Shown piece after piece: positions 42,101-45,300 of a stretch of 64,000 nucleotides of DNA. Source of the stretch: Otis tarda (taxonomy: Eukaryota; Chordata; Aves; Otidiformes; Otididae); contig CM048552.1 in assembly GCA_026413225.1 (NCBI GenBank), positions 204,985,553 through 205,049,552 on the forward strand, given 5' to 3'. Position 1 is the first letter of the stretch. Every line of letters starts with the position of its first letter. A program made the position numbers and the translations under genes. Below the pieces are notes generated by a model. It was not told the origin of the DNA. It searched no databases and saw only the letters and a program-made list of their open reading frames with translations.

Positions 42101-42750
42101 CAAGTTCTGAAGAACATAAAGGTACTCTGCTCAGACATTCTTCTAAAAGCAACAGTACTTAAAGCGTTTAAGAGCTACGACAAACTGTAGCAATTCTGTT
42201 CATCTAGTGGAAAGCTGTGAAGATCTGTATTCACAGTAGTTGCCTTATTTCTTCTGTGTGATCAGTGTGAAAACATCTAGAATACTGTAAGAGGTATGAA
42301 TCCTCACACAAGCGACACATCAGCAAGAGAGACAACTACATGTTCACAGCCAAATAAAAATGGTAGATACTGGGAAGCTGGCAGGGAAAAAAAAAAAAAA
42401 GAGATTCTAGAACAGATGCCAGAGTGAATATAACAAACAGAGAAGGTATCACAAGCAAAATATGCACTTAGTAGTAAATAAACATGAGGAAAAAAATAAT
42501 TCACAAACTAAATACAAATGTAATATACAATATCACGAACTTGAAATTTAGTTTACATTAAATAATTTTTTTCAGTTAATTTTCCTAAATTATTTGTTAC
42601 ATCATTAAATGAAATATACAATGTGCAAAAATACAGGCATACTTGCTGCAGCCTCAGTTTCCTTCTTCTTTCATATTCTTCTTTCAGCAGCATGGTTTCT
42701 TCATTAGGACTAAGCCTCAGTTTCCCAGCTTTTGCAGCTTTCCTCTTCAT
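54..42750 (-). CDS. CEP295: CEP295, centrosomal protein 295 (complete coding region, 29 coding exons)
   Basis: Centriole scaffold needed for centriole elongation and for conversion of new centrioles into centrosomes; it works with CEP135, CEP152 and CEP192 on the centriole wall (established for human CEP295 and fly Ana1). Seen here: an N-terminus [18 protein letters not shown] close to human MKRK...KLRLSPNEE, conserved blocks such as [31 protein letters not shown] and PELTLISS, and a C-terminal ALMS motif ([11 protein letters not shown] ... LEKLRAKK). Each exon has AG/GT borders and all phases join; total 5,724 nt, 1,907 residues. Human CEP295 is about 2,600 residues; the shortfall is mainly in the central repeat exon at 23327-24410. 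The ATG was chosen by match to the human start. Identity is near certain; a few exon borders (the exon at 23044 especially) are less sure. No frameshift or internal stop was found. Confidence 0.95.
471..570 (-). CDS. CEP295: CEP295 coding exon 28, ALMS motif (residues 1859-1892)
   Basis: Acceptor TTTTGAGAG|ACT, donor AAAAG|GTAACA, phase 2 in and 0 out. It encodes [20 protein letters not shown] and [14 protein letters not shown]. Nearly the same as human RLYNQLAEVKQQKEEK and AYAQNRARAKEFHK. Confidence 0.95.
1108..1216 (-). CDS. CEP295: CEP295 coding exon 27, ALMS motif (residues 1823-1859)
   Basis: Acceptor TTTTTTAAG|ACA after a poly-T tract, donor TCAAG|GTATTG, phase 1 in and 2 out. It encodes [20 protein letters not shown] and [15 protein letters not shown]. 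The VKVSSPEDR block equals human VRVSFPEDR. Confidence 0.93.
1743..1946 (-). CDS. CEP295: CEP295 coding exon 26, start of ALMS motif (residues 1755-1823)
   Basis: Acceptor TTCTTTCAG|TGA (the codon is split, so no stop), donor TCTG|GTAGGT, phase 1 both sides. It encodes [20 protein letters not shown], then [18 protein letters not shown]. This is the start of the ALMS motif shared with ALMS1 and C10orf90 and needed for centriole or microtubule association. Confidence 0.95.
2749..2866 (-). CDS. CEP295: CEP295 coding exon 25 (residues 1716-1755)
   Basis: Acceptor TGAAACAG|GAG, donor GCAG|GTATTG, phase 0 in and 1 out. It encodes [16 protein letters not shown] and then [19 protein letters not shown]. 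The EFLPL start matches human SEFLPL, and the phase is the only one that lets the exons on both sides join. Confidence 0.9.
3935..4108 (-). CDS. CEP295: CEP295 coding exon 24 (residues 1658-1715)
   Basis: Acceptor TTTCTAG|GAG, donor GAG|GTGAGT, phase 0 both sides. It encodes [20 protein letters not shown] then [16 protein letters not shown]. The [16 protein letters not shown] block is strongly conserved in CEP295 proteins. Confidence 0.95.
4867..5507 (-). CDS. CEP295: CEP295 coding exon 23 (residues 1444-1657)
   Basis: Acceptor TGAAACAG|GAT, donor CTGG|GTGAGT, 641 nt, phase 1 in and 0 out. It encodes [19 protein letters not shown], then [19 protein letters not shown] and ends SSCHIPVW. The HIPVW end joins ETESG of the next exon, as in human. 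Second-longest exon; Ser/Glu-rich and predicted disordered. Confidence 0.94.
5508..7509 (-). other. CEP295: CEP295 intron (2.0 kb), no gene
   Basis: AT-rich intron between coding exons 22 and 23. Contains only the T-rich tract at 6036-6100. Confidence 0.7.
6036..6100. repeat. T-rich / (TTTG)n low-complexity tract
   Basis: Runs of T broken by GG and then four TTTG units. On the minus strand it is A-rich, perhaps the tail of an old retroposed copy, but no body is recognisable next to it. Intronic. Confidence 0.7.
7510..7669 (-). CDS. CEP295: CEP295 coding exon 22 (residues 1391-1444)
   Basis: Acceptor GCCACTAG|ACT behind a long T tract, donor CTGG|GTATGT, phase 0 in and 1 out. It encodes [20 protein letters not shown] and ends [12 protein letters not shown]. 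Low-complexity linker. Confidence 0.87.
7930..8081 (-). CDS. CEP295: CEP295 coding exon 21 (residues 1340-1390)
   Basis: Acceptor TCTTGTAG|CTC, donor AAG|GTACTA, phase 1 in and 0 out. It encodes [20 protein letters not shown] then [19 protein letters not shown]. The FPE-E--FP--QLF-PLEP block is conserved with human. Confidence 0.92.
8390..8895 (+). mobile_element. CR1 LINE fragment, old (3' part, plus orientation)
   Basis: Degenerate match to the 3' part of CR1: blocks like AGAGCCACAAGGATGATTAA, AGTGTTGCCCAGGGGCATG and a decayed ATTCTACAATTCTA end. Interrupted by an A-rich run at 8702-8745. No usable reading frame. Lies in the CEP295 intron between exons 20 and 21. Confidence 0.6.
9060..9902 (-). 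mobile_element. CR1 LINE, 5'-truncated, well preserved
   Basis: Reverse orientation: the plus strand begins with ATAGAATCATAGAATAG, the reverse complement of the CR1 tail, followed by the typical GAAGGGACCTTTAAAGGTCA. The minus strand encodes the C-terminal part of CR1 ORF2 (blocks [17 protein letters not shown] and [13 protein letters not shown]) across 142 open codons, then a second frame, so only one shift separates the parts. Quite young compared with the other copies. Intronic. Confidence 0.9.
10227..10460 (-). CDS. CEP295: CEP295 coding exon 20 (residues 1262-1340)
   Basis: Acceptor GTTTCAG|GAT, donor CAAG|GTATTT, phase 1 both sides. It encodes [20 protein letters not shown], then [19 protein letters not shown] and ends [14 protein letters not shown]. 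Polar linker assigned by open frame, splice sites and phase. Confidence 0.87.
10461..11860 (-). other. CEP295: CEP295 intron (1.4 kb), no feature seen
   Basis: AT-rich sequence between coding exons 19 and 20 without recognisable repeats. Confidence 0.7.
11861..11999 (-). CDS. CEP295: CEP295 coding exon 19 (residues 1216-1262)
   Basis: Acceptor CGTCCTAG|GAA, donor ACTG|GTAAGT, phase 0 in and 1 out. It encodes [16 protein letters not shown] then [17 protein letters not shown]. The STVSTGSFL block is the CEP295-like signature here. Confidence 0.9.
12206..12235. repeat. (CA)n microsatellite, imperfect
   Basis: CACACACACACACA followed by ATGCACTCACACAC. Intronic, next to CEP295 exon 19. Confidence 0.75.
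12795..13495 (+). mobile_element. CR1 LINE ORF2 fragment (reverse transcriptase region)
   Basis: Plus strand encodes [15 protein letters not shown] near 12852, the reverse transcriptase block of CR1, and further on FAENIRLG (decayed from the FADDTKLGG block). Continues through the C-terminal region with several frameshifts and stops. Dead copy without its 3' tail. Opposite in orientation to the neighbouring CR1 copies; lies between CEP295 exons 18 and 19. Confidence 0.8.
13572..13675 (-). CDS. CEP295: CEP295 coding exon 18 (residues 1181-1215)
   Basis: Acceptor GTGTTCAG|GCC, donor ACG|GTTAGT, phase 1 in and 0 out. It encodes [20 protein letters not shown] and ends PSFRLDT. It lies between CR1 fragments at 12.8-13.5 kb and 14.7-15.5 kb. 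Supported by phase on both sides. Confidence 0.85.
14748..15482 (-). mobile_element. CR1 LINE, 5'-truncated
   Basis: Same orientation and same subfamily look as the copy at 9060. Tail remnant AGAATCATTGAATAG, then CATCTCCAACCAGATCAGGT and GCCCCGTCCAACCTGGCCT shared word for word with that copy. Frames are broken (small deletions in the ORF2 part). Lies in the largest CEP295 intron. Confidence 0.9.
15483..20236 (-). other. CEP295: Rest of the largest CEP295 intron, no feature seen
   Basis: 4.7 kb of AT-rich DNA between the CR1 at 14748 and coding exon 17. Only homopolymer runs (for example A17 near 18145) stand out. The phase match between exons 17 and 18 means no further exon is required here, although one of symmetric phase cannot be excluded. 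Confidence 0.6.
20237..20461 (-). CDS. CEP295: CEP295 coding exon 17 (residues 1106-1181)
   Basis: Acceptor AATTCAG|ATA, donor TCAG|GTGAGG, phase 1 both sides. It encodes [19 protein letters not shown] through [19 protein letters not shown]. Followed by the largest intron of the gene (6.6 kb). Confidence 0.88.
20880..20985. repeat. A-rich low-complexity tract with AAAATCCCCCAAAAA units
   Basis: At least three imperfect copies of AAAATCCCCCAAAAA mixed with AACCAAACA runs. Intronic. The minus-strand (sense) version is T/G-rich. Confidence 0.7.
21940..22092 (-). CDS. CEP295: CEP295 coding exon 16 (residues 1055-1106)
   Basis: Acceptor TTTTACAG|AAC and donor GCAG|GTAAAA, phase 1 both sides. It encodes [19 protein letters not shown] then [11 protein letters not shown], a conserved block that I recall as [23 protein letters not shown] in the human protein. 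Confidence 0.92.
22112..22148. repeat. (GT)n(TA)n compound microsatellite
   Basis: GTGTGTGTGT followed by ATATATATATAT and TTATATA. Only about 20 bp above the acceptor of CEP295 coding exon 16 (22092), so length changes could touch its polypyrimidine or branch region. Confidence 0.8.
22238..22429 (-). CDS. CEP295: CEP295 coding exon 15 (residues 991-1055)
   Basis: Acceptor TTTACAG|TTG and donor ACTG|GTAAGG, phase 1 both sides. It encodes [17 protein letters not shown] through [13 protein letters not shown]. Polar, low-complexity linker; assigned by phase and position rather than by a strong motif. Confidence 0.85.
22785..22811. repeat. Poly(A) run of about 26
   Basis: Long A homopolymer on the plus strand in the intron between coding exons 14 and 15. 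No retroposed body is recognisable on either side. Confidence 0.8.
23044..23152 (-). CDS. CEP295: CEP295 coding exon 14 (residues 955-991)
   Basis: A phase 0-to-1 exon is required between the large exon and the one at 22238, and this is the open stretch that fits. Donor GCAG|GTATAG at 23044 is clear. The acceptor is taken as TTCTTTTCTGTAAG|CTG at 23152; an in-frame alternative is TTTGTAG|TCA at 23173 (seven more residues). It encodes [16 protein letters not shown] and ends [13 protein letters not shown]. Less certain than its neighbours. Confidence 0.7.
23327..24410 (-). CDS. CEP295: CEP295 coding exon 13, large central exon (residues 593-954)
   Basis: Acceptor CTGCTCAG|GCT, donor CAG|GTAAGC, 1,084 nt, the longest exon. 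It opens with [20 protein letters not shown] (human LHRQSVETARKQLLEYQTML). A long Ser/Glu/Pro-rich stretch follows, then one coiled-coil unit of type [19 protein letters not shown], then [19 protein letters not shown]. In human this type of unit is repeated many times; here only one copy is clear. This explains most of the shorter length of the protein. Confidence 0.94.
24524..24621 (-). CDS. CEP295: CEP295 coding exon 12 (residues 561-593)
   Basis: Acceptor GATTAG|ACT, donor ATAG|GTAAAT, phase 0 in and 2 out. It encodes [17 protein letters not shown] and [15 protein letters not shown], equal to human RQMIRNYQHQLLQQNR. Confidence 0.94.
25373..25817 (+). mobile_element. Solo LTR of an endogenous retrovirus (plus orientation)
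   Basis: Starts TGTCCTGGTTCTGGCTAGGA and ends ACTGAACTACGACA, so TG...CA ends. It has a TATA-like TATATAAG near 25537. Flanked by a perfect 5-bp target duplication ACAAT (25368-25372 and 25818-25822). No internal retroviral genes remain. It is antisense to CEP295 and ends about 45 bp from the donor of the exon at 25867. A 5-bp duplication fits ERVL- or some ERV1/ERVK-like integrases; class not assigned. Confidence 0.9.
25867..26079 (-). CDS. CEP295: CEP295 coding exon 11 (residues 490-560)
   Basis: Acceptor CAATAG|AAT and donor GAG|GTGAAG, phase 0 both sides. It encodes a Gln/Glu/Lys coiled coil: [20 protein letters not shown] then a KKKKEEEE run. Human has QKQKQLELLEQIEQQKLRLE here. The 3' edge of a solo LTR lies only about 45 bp beyond the donor, in the following intron. 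Confidence 0.93.
27184..27290 (-). CDS. CEP295: CEP295 coding exon 10 (residues 454-489)
   Basis: Acceptor TTTTAG|ACT, donor TGG|GTAAGT, phase 1 in and 0 out. It encodes [19 protein letters not shown] then KRKKW, matching human LLHPQEEAARIRMSARQK. Start of the second coiled-coil segment. Confidence 0.92.
28552..28776 (-). CDS. CEP295: CEP295 coding exon 9 (residues 379-454)
   Basis: Acceptor TATAG|GTC and donor AAAG|GTACGT, phase 1 on both sides. It encodes [18 protein letters not shown], matching human [16 protein letters not shown], and [13 protein letters not shown], matching human VESGTIASKERTL. Confidence 0.93.
29723..29890 (-). CDS. CEP295: CEP295 coding exon 8 (residues 323-379)
   Basis: Acceptor AATTAG|AAA and donor GAAA|GTAAAG, phase 1 on both sides, so the exon could be skipped in frame. 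It encodes [16 protein letters not shown] (human KVKGNLILHLEPEPLP) and then an acidic Ser/Gln/Glu-rich tail. Confidence 0.93.
30364..30625. repeat. LTR-like or other interspersed element, unresolved
   Basis: A stretch beginning TGTGGGACACATGGG with moderately GC-rich, non-intron-like composition, ending in a GT-rich part near 30605 and followed directly by the degenerate repeat region. I could not match it to a named family. Called a repeat from its look and setting only. Confidence 0.35.
30980..31425. repeat. Degenerate repeat with four copies of a ~45-bp core
   Basis: Four related cores at about 30994-31039, 31175-31220, 31295-31339 and 31377-31420. Shared pattern: GTAGACTGAGTATCT, then a variable part, then GTTACTG, then GTGATCCACAGTGTG or a close form. 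Spacing is irregular (about 180, 120 and 80 bp). Sits in the CEP295 intron between exons 7 and 8. May be an old minisatellite or internal repeats of a retroelement. Confidence 0.55.
31689..31872 (-). CDS. CEP295: CEP295 coding exon 7 (residues 262-323)
   Basis: Acceptor TTGAAG|GAC, donor GGA|GTAAGT, phase 1 out. It encodes [13 protein letters not shown], then [20 protein letters not shown] and [13 protein letters not shown]. These match human [20 protein letters not shown] and [14 protein letters not shown]. Confidence 0.95.
31873..34335 (-). other. CEP295: CEP295 introns around coding exon 6, no feature seen
   Basis: Gaps at 31873-33004 and 33146-34335. AT-rich, no recognised elements. Confidence 0.65.
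33005..33145 (-). CDS. CEP295: CEP295 coding exon 6 (residues 215-261)
   Basis: Acceptor CTGCCAG|CCA has a weak pyrimidine tract, but the border fits human KQ|PDPRL exactly. Donor is CAG|GTAGGC, phase 0. It encodes [20 protein letters not shown], then [18 protein letters not shown]. One of the best conserved blocks of the protein. Confidence 0.94.
34336..34449 (-). CDS. CEP295: CEP295 coding exon 5 (residues 177-214)
   Basis: Acceptor CCTAG|AAT and donor CAG|GTGATT, phase 0 both sides. It encodes [15 protein letters not shown] and ends READEEQ. The start corresponds to human NIEVKRISAVKTNSS. It sits between introns of 4.5 kb and 1.2 kb. Confidence 0.9.
34450..38959 (-). other. CEP295: CEP295 intron (4.5 kb), no feature seen
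   Basis: Long AT-rich intron between coding exons 4 and 5. No CR1 or LTR pieces recognised, unusual for a bird intron of this size next to repeat-bearing ones. Reading frames of up to 117 codons occur but lack splice or family support. Confidence 0.6.
38960..39053 (-). CDS. CEP295: CEP295 coding exon 4 (residues 145-176)
   Basis: Acceptor CCCCAAG|ACG follows a very long T/C tract on the minus strand. Donor is GAG|GTATAT, phase 0 out. It encodes [18 protein letters not shown] and then the proline run [11 protein letters not shown], equal to human ITSLPPPPPTLFE. Confidence 0.93.
39923..40047 (-). CDS. CEP295: CEP295 coding exon 3 (residues 104-145)
   Basis: Acceptor TTAAG|GAA, donor CCCG|GTATGC, phase 0 in and 2 out. 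It encodes [16 protein letters not shown] followed by Lys/Arg/Glu-rich helix ending LLREQAR. The EPDL start matches human EPDLDALAQRAAERK. Confidence 0.93.
41281..41481 (-). CDS. CEP295: CEP295 coding exon 2 (residues 37-103)
   Basis: Acceptor CCACAG|GTT and donor AAC|GTAAGT, phase 0 on both sides. It encodes [14 protein letters not shown] through LRAEWQKAQ and [19 protein letters not shown]. This is highly charged helical sequence and aligns block for block with human residues after LRLLQ. Forms the N-terminal coiled-coil region. Confidence 0.95.
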
Positions 42751-42776
42751 CTTTGGAAATACCAAATAATCAACTT
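42643..42776 (-). CDS. CEP295: CEP295 coding exon 1 (residues 1-36) with 26 nt of 5'UTR
   Basis: Coding part is 42643-42750. The start ATG at 42750-42748 gives [18 protein letters not shown] followed by [18 protein letters not shown], matching the human N-terminus. The acceptor above 42776 (TTCTTGTAG) has a good pyrimidine tract. The frame is open between 42776 and the ATG but has no earlier ATG. Donor is CAA|GTATGC, phase 0. Confidence 0.93.
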
Positions 42777-43019
42777 CTACAAGAACAACATGAAAAACAG
42801 GAATTGTGTATACATGATAAAGGTAAACCAGTTGTGAAAAATAGGTACTGCCATAATCTCACAAATCTGCCATGGTATATAGAAGTGTAAGCTACAACTG
42901 TTCAGATCTGTTCCAACTGTACTCTACAACACTGACATTCTTTGTCACTGCAGCAGAAGGTACTGCTTTTGAACTATTATTTTAGGTAGCAAACTCTGCA
43001 ACAGTATCGCATTCACATT

Positions 43020-43425
43020 TGTCATAGTTCAGCCCCGATCGGGACCAGACTACGCAGTCTCTCTTTCACTCCCCCCCACCACCCTCCAGTGGGACAGAAG
43101 GGAGAATGGGTAAACAAAAAAACAAAACAAAACCCACAAAAAAAAACCCCATCTCAACCCACATGTTTTTGCTGGAAACAAAAAATAAATTTAACAGCAA
43201 TAGCAGAAAAAACCAGAAAACTGTGATGAAAAACAAATACAGCATAATAGCTGTACAAATCTCCACACCTAGTTGCTTCCAAGTAGCAGGAGGCTCCCAT
43301 CAGCACCCTCCTCACTTAACCCCAGCTGTTAGCTAATTAGTAAACTATCCCAGCTGGGTGCCCCAGCCATAGGGGCCACCAGCTCCAGTTCTCCTGACAG
43401 CTCTGTCCTAGCCAGAACCAGGACA
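43020..43425 (-). mobile_element. Solo LTR, same family (minus orientation)
   Basis: Reverse copy of the LTR at 25373: minus strand reads TGTCCTGGTTCTGGCTAGGA at its start and CTGAACTATGACA at its end. Flanked by a perfect 5-bp duplication ACATT (43015-43019 and 43426-43430). It is about 40 bp shorter than the other copy and lacks the region holding the TATA-like box. Lies in the first intron of CEP295, in the same direction as the gene. Confidence 0.9.
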
Positions 43426-43430
43426 ACATT

Positions 43431-44559
43431 CTACACTGTGGACCAGACAGGCATTTCTGCAAAGTGAACAGCGAACACCATTCCACTCCTAGGAAGATAA
43501 AAAAAAAAAACAAAAACCAAAAACAAACTAAACCAACCTACTGAAAGCCACACTACACAGTAAAGTAGGCTGGTCACTTAGGTGATTTCTACTGAAACAT
43601 TCTCATAACAGTTGTAAGAAAGAAGATACTGAGTTTGTTAACATTTTTGACTGCAGTCTGAGGTTTTACACCTTGAAGACTCTGAAACCTCAACAGCAGC
43701 CTGCAGGCCAAGTATTTCACTAGAACACTGGAATTGCTCACTGACAATTCTGTCATTTGAGTTCTTTTAAGCAACTATTTCAAATTACATCTCCCTGGAG
43801 ACTTTACTGTGGAACCAAGATCTGCTGGTTCTACATATTCTTTCCTGTTTTCCTCACAATTATGATTTTCATCTGCACAGCAAAAAAGACTTTTCCAGCC
43901 TGATATGTAGTTTAGCCCAAAACTGCCTCCCTCCAGAGAAATCTTTACTTGATCTTTCAATATTTAAGACCCTGAAAATAAATTCCCAAAACCAACAAAG
44001 ACTTTTCAAAGCCACTGTTTAGTTCTGAAAATAAAAAGCTTATTACCACATAGCACTAACAATTTAACCAACGTCTTCCACCTGGAAAGATTTATTTTCA
44101 GTACTATTAAATAAATAAATAAAAACAAACTCTAAAGAAATCAGGTGAGGTGTAAAAACGAAAAAATTATCCACAAGATACTTTTGGTACAAGGTTATTA
44201 AGCCAATTAATCCTAAGTTCATTACAGGATAAACAGGGACAAGATATCATGGCTCCTGCTACCCTTTCCTTATTCAGCTGATGAAGCACAAACCAGAAGT
44301 TTATCAATACACATTATTAAGGAACAAATTACTACATTCCCCGCTCGAAAAAAAAAGAAAGTTTAGAAGATGCGCAATACAAAGCCAAAAGATAAAAGTA
44401 GTCAACATTTGCACAGACTGAGTTGCAATACAAAATAATCAGTAAACACACAACACTTAAAACTAAGCCAGCCTTCGCTGGAAACACTGCACCACAGAGG
44501 CTCCCATAAGCAACTTCAACGCCTCTTATTACCCTGCCCAGAAGAGCTGGCAAAAGCAC
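43431..44559 (-). other. CEP295: First CEP295 intron, part between LTR and CpG island
   Basis: AT-rich DNA with small A runs; no gene or named repeat seen. Composition changes sharply at about 44560, where the CpG island starts. Confidence 0.6.
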
Positions 44560-45012
44560 TGCTTCAGAGCGGGAAAGAGAAGCAGCCGAGTTAAAACGGA
44601 ACGTCGAGAGCAGTGCGCCGGCCTGCGGCTCAGGCCTGAGGCGGGCGGCTCGCGGCGCAGCTACCTCGGCGCCAGCGAGGAGGATGGAGCGTGCAGGAGC
44701 GGGCCCCCAGGGAGAGCCCCACCGCCGGCCCCGGCCACACTCAGGCCGCTCCCGATCGATCAGCGGGAGCCGCCACCGGGGCCGCGGCCCCTGCAGCAAG
44801 ACCAGCCCGAGCTGAGGAGGGACAACGCGGAGGGAAAAGAAAGGAGAGTACGCCCAGGCCCAGCTATGCGAGGGGAAGGGAGCGACCCCACAGCATGGCC
44901 GCCCGCACCTACCCGCCGCTTGCCCCCGCCGCCGACTGGTCCCTCCCAGCCGCCGTCGCCGCTACCACCAACGGCTGCCTCCTCCTGCTGCTGCGTCACC
45001 CCCGACACTCAC

Positions 45013-45110
45013 CCCGAGCGGGCAATGGCTGCAGGCGCGGCGGGAAACCAAGCGGCGCGGCGGCACTCGCTCTCTGCGCATGCGGAGTGCTGCCCTAGCC
45101 CCTTGCCGCC
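45013..45110 (-). other. CEP295: CEP295 exon 1, non-coding (inferred)
   Basis: The minus strand has a strong donor, GTGAGT, directly below 45013 inside the CpG island. It could splice to the coding-start exon at 42776. The upper end is a guess because no start site can be read. Other possible donors on the same strand are GTAGGT near 44910 and GTAGCT near 44665, so alternative first exons are possible. Confidence 0.4.
45075..45086. promoter_or_regulatory. NRF1-like site
   Basis: TGCGCATGCGGA, one mismatch from the NRF1 palindrome core GCGCATGCGC. Sits about 60 bp upstream of the inferred donor of CEP295 exon 1, so it may lie at or near the start site. Confidence 0.6.
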
Positions 45111-45141
45111 ACACTTCCCACCGCTCCAGGCTTACAGCAGT

Positions 45142-45153
45142 ACGCATGCGCCA
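45142..45153. promoter_or_regulatory. NRF1-like site
   Basis: ACGCATGCGCCA, a second NRF1-like site 67 bp from the first. Paired NRF1 sites are common in CpG-island promoters of cell-cycle and centrosome genes (family knowledge). Binding here is inferred. Confidence 0.6.
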
Positions 45154-45210
45154 CCAGGCCACCCTACCCCGCCTCCCAGCGTGATGAGCTCCGCCCCCGC
45201 CTTCTGGTGA

Positions 45211-45215
45211 CCAAT
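45211..45215 (+). promoter_or_regulatory. CCAAT box
   Basis: CCAAT in the context TGACCAATGGGAA, matching the NF-Y core. Located between the NRF1 sites and the plus-strand TATA-like element. Confidence 0.5.
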
Positions 45216-45263
45216 GGGAACTGAGGAAAGCTGTGACTGGCCGGTGAGGCTGCACGCGGCGAA

Positions 45264-45270
45264 TATAAAA
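45264..45270 (+). promoter_or_regulatory. TATA-like element facing away from CEP295
   Basis: TATAAAA on the plus strand at the edge of the CpG island. About 30 bp downstream is a pyrimidine-rich tract (TGCCTTCTCCTTCCTC). This could start a divergent plus-strand transcript. No coding exon follows that I can recognise. Confidence 0.4.
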
Positions 45271-45300
45271 TGGACGCTGGGGGTGAGGGATGAGTTTGAC

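Larger units (their letters stand above)
39054..42642 (-). other. CEP295: CEP295 introns among coding exons 1-4, no feature seen
   Basis: Gaps at 39054-39922, 40048-41280 and 41482-42642. They hold A-rich runs (39060-39086, 39553-39574) and otherwise plain intron sequence. Confidence 0.65.
44560..45270. promoter_or_regulatory. CEP295: CpG island promoter of CEP295
   Basis: The only long GC- and CpG-rich stretch in the window. It contains GC boxes (CCGCCCCCGC at 45191-45200), a CCAAT box (45211-45215) and two NRF1-like sites. It lies just upstream of the inferred first exon. A TATA-like element on the plus strand at its right edge suggests divergent output. It has no TATA for the minus direction, as is usual for housekeeping centrosome genes. 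Long reading frames here are an effect of high GC, not genes. Confidence 0.85.

Noticed and set aside
44332..45255. Several long frames on both strands at the CpG island
   Set aside because: High GC lowers stop frequency. No homology, and the region is the CEP295 promoter.
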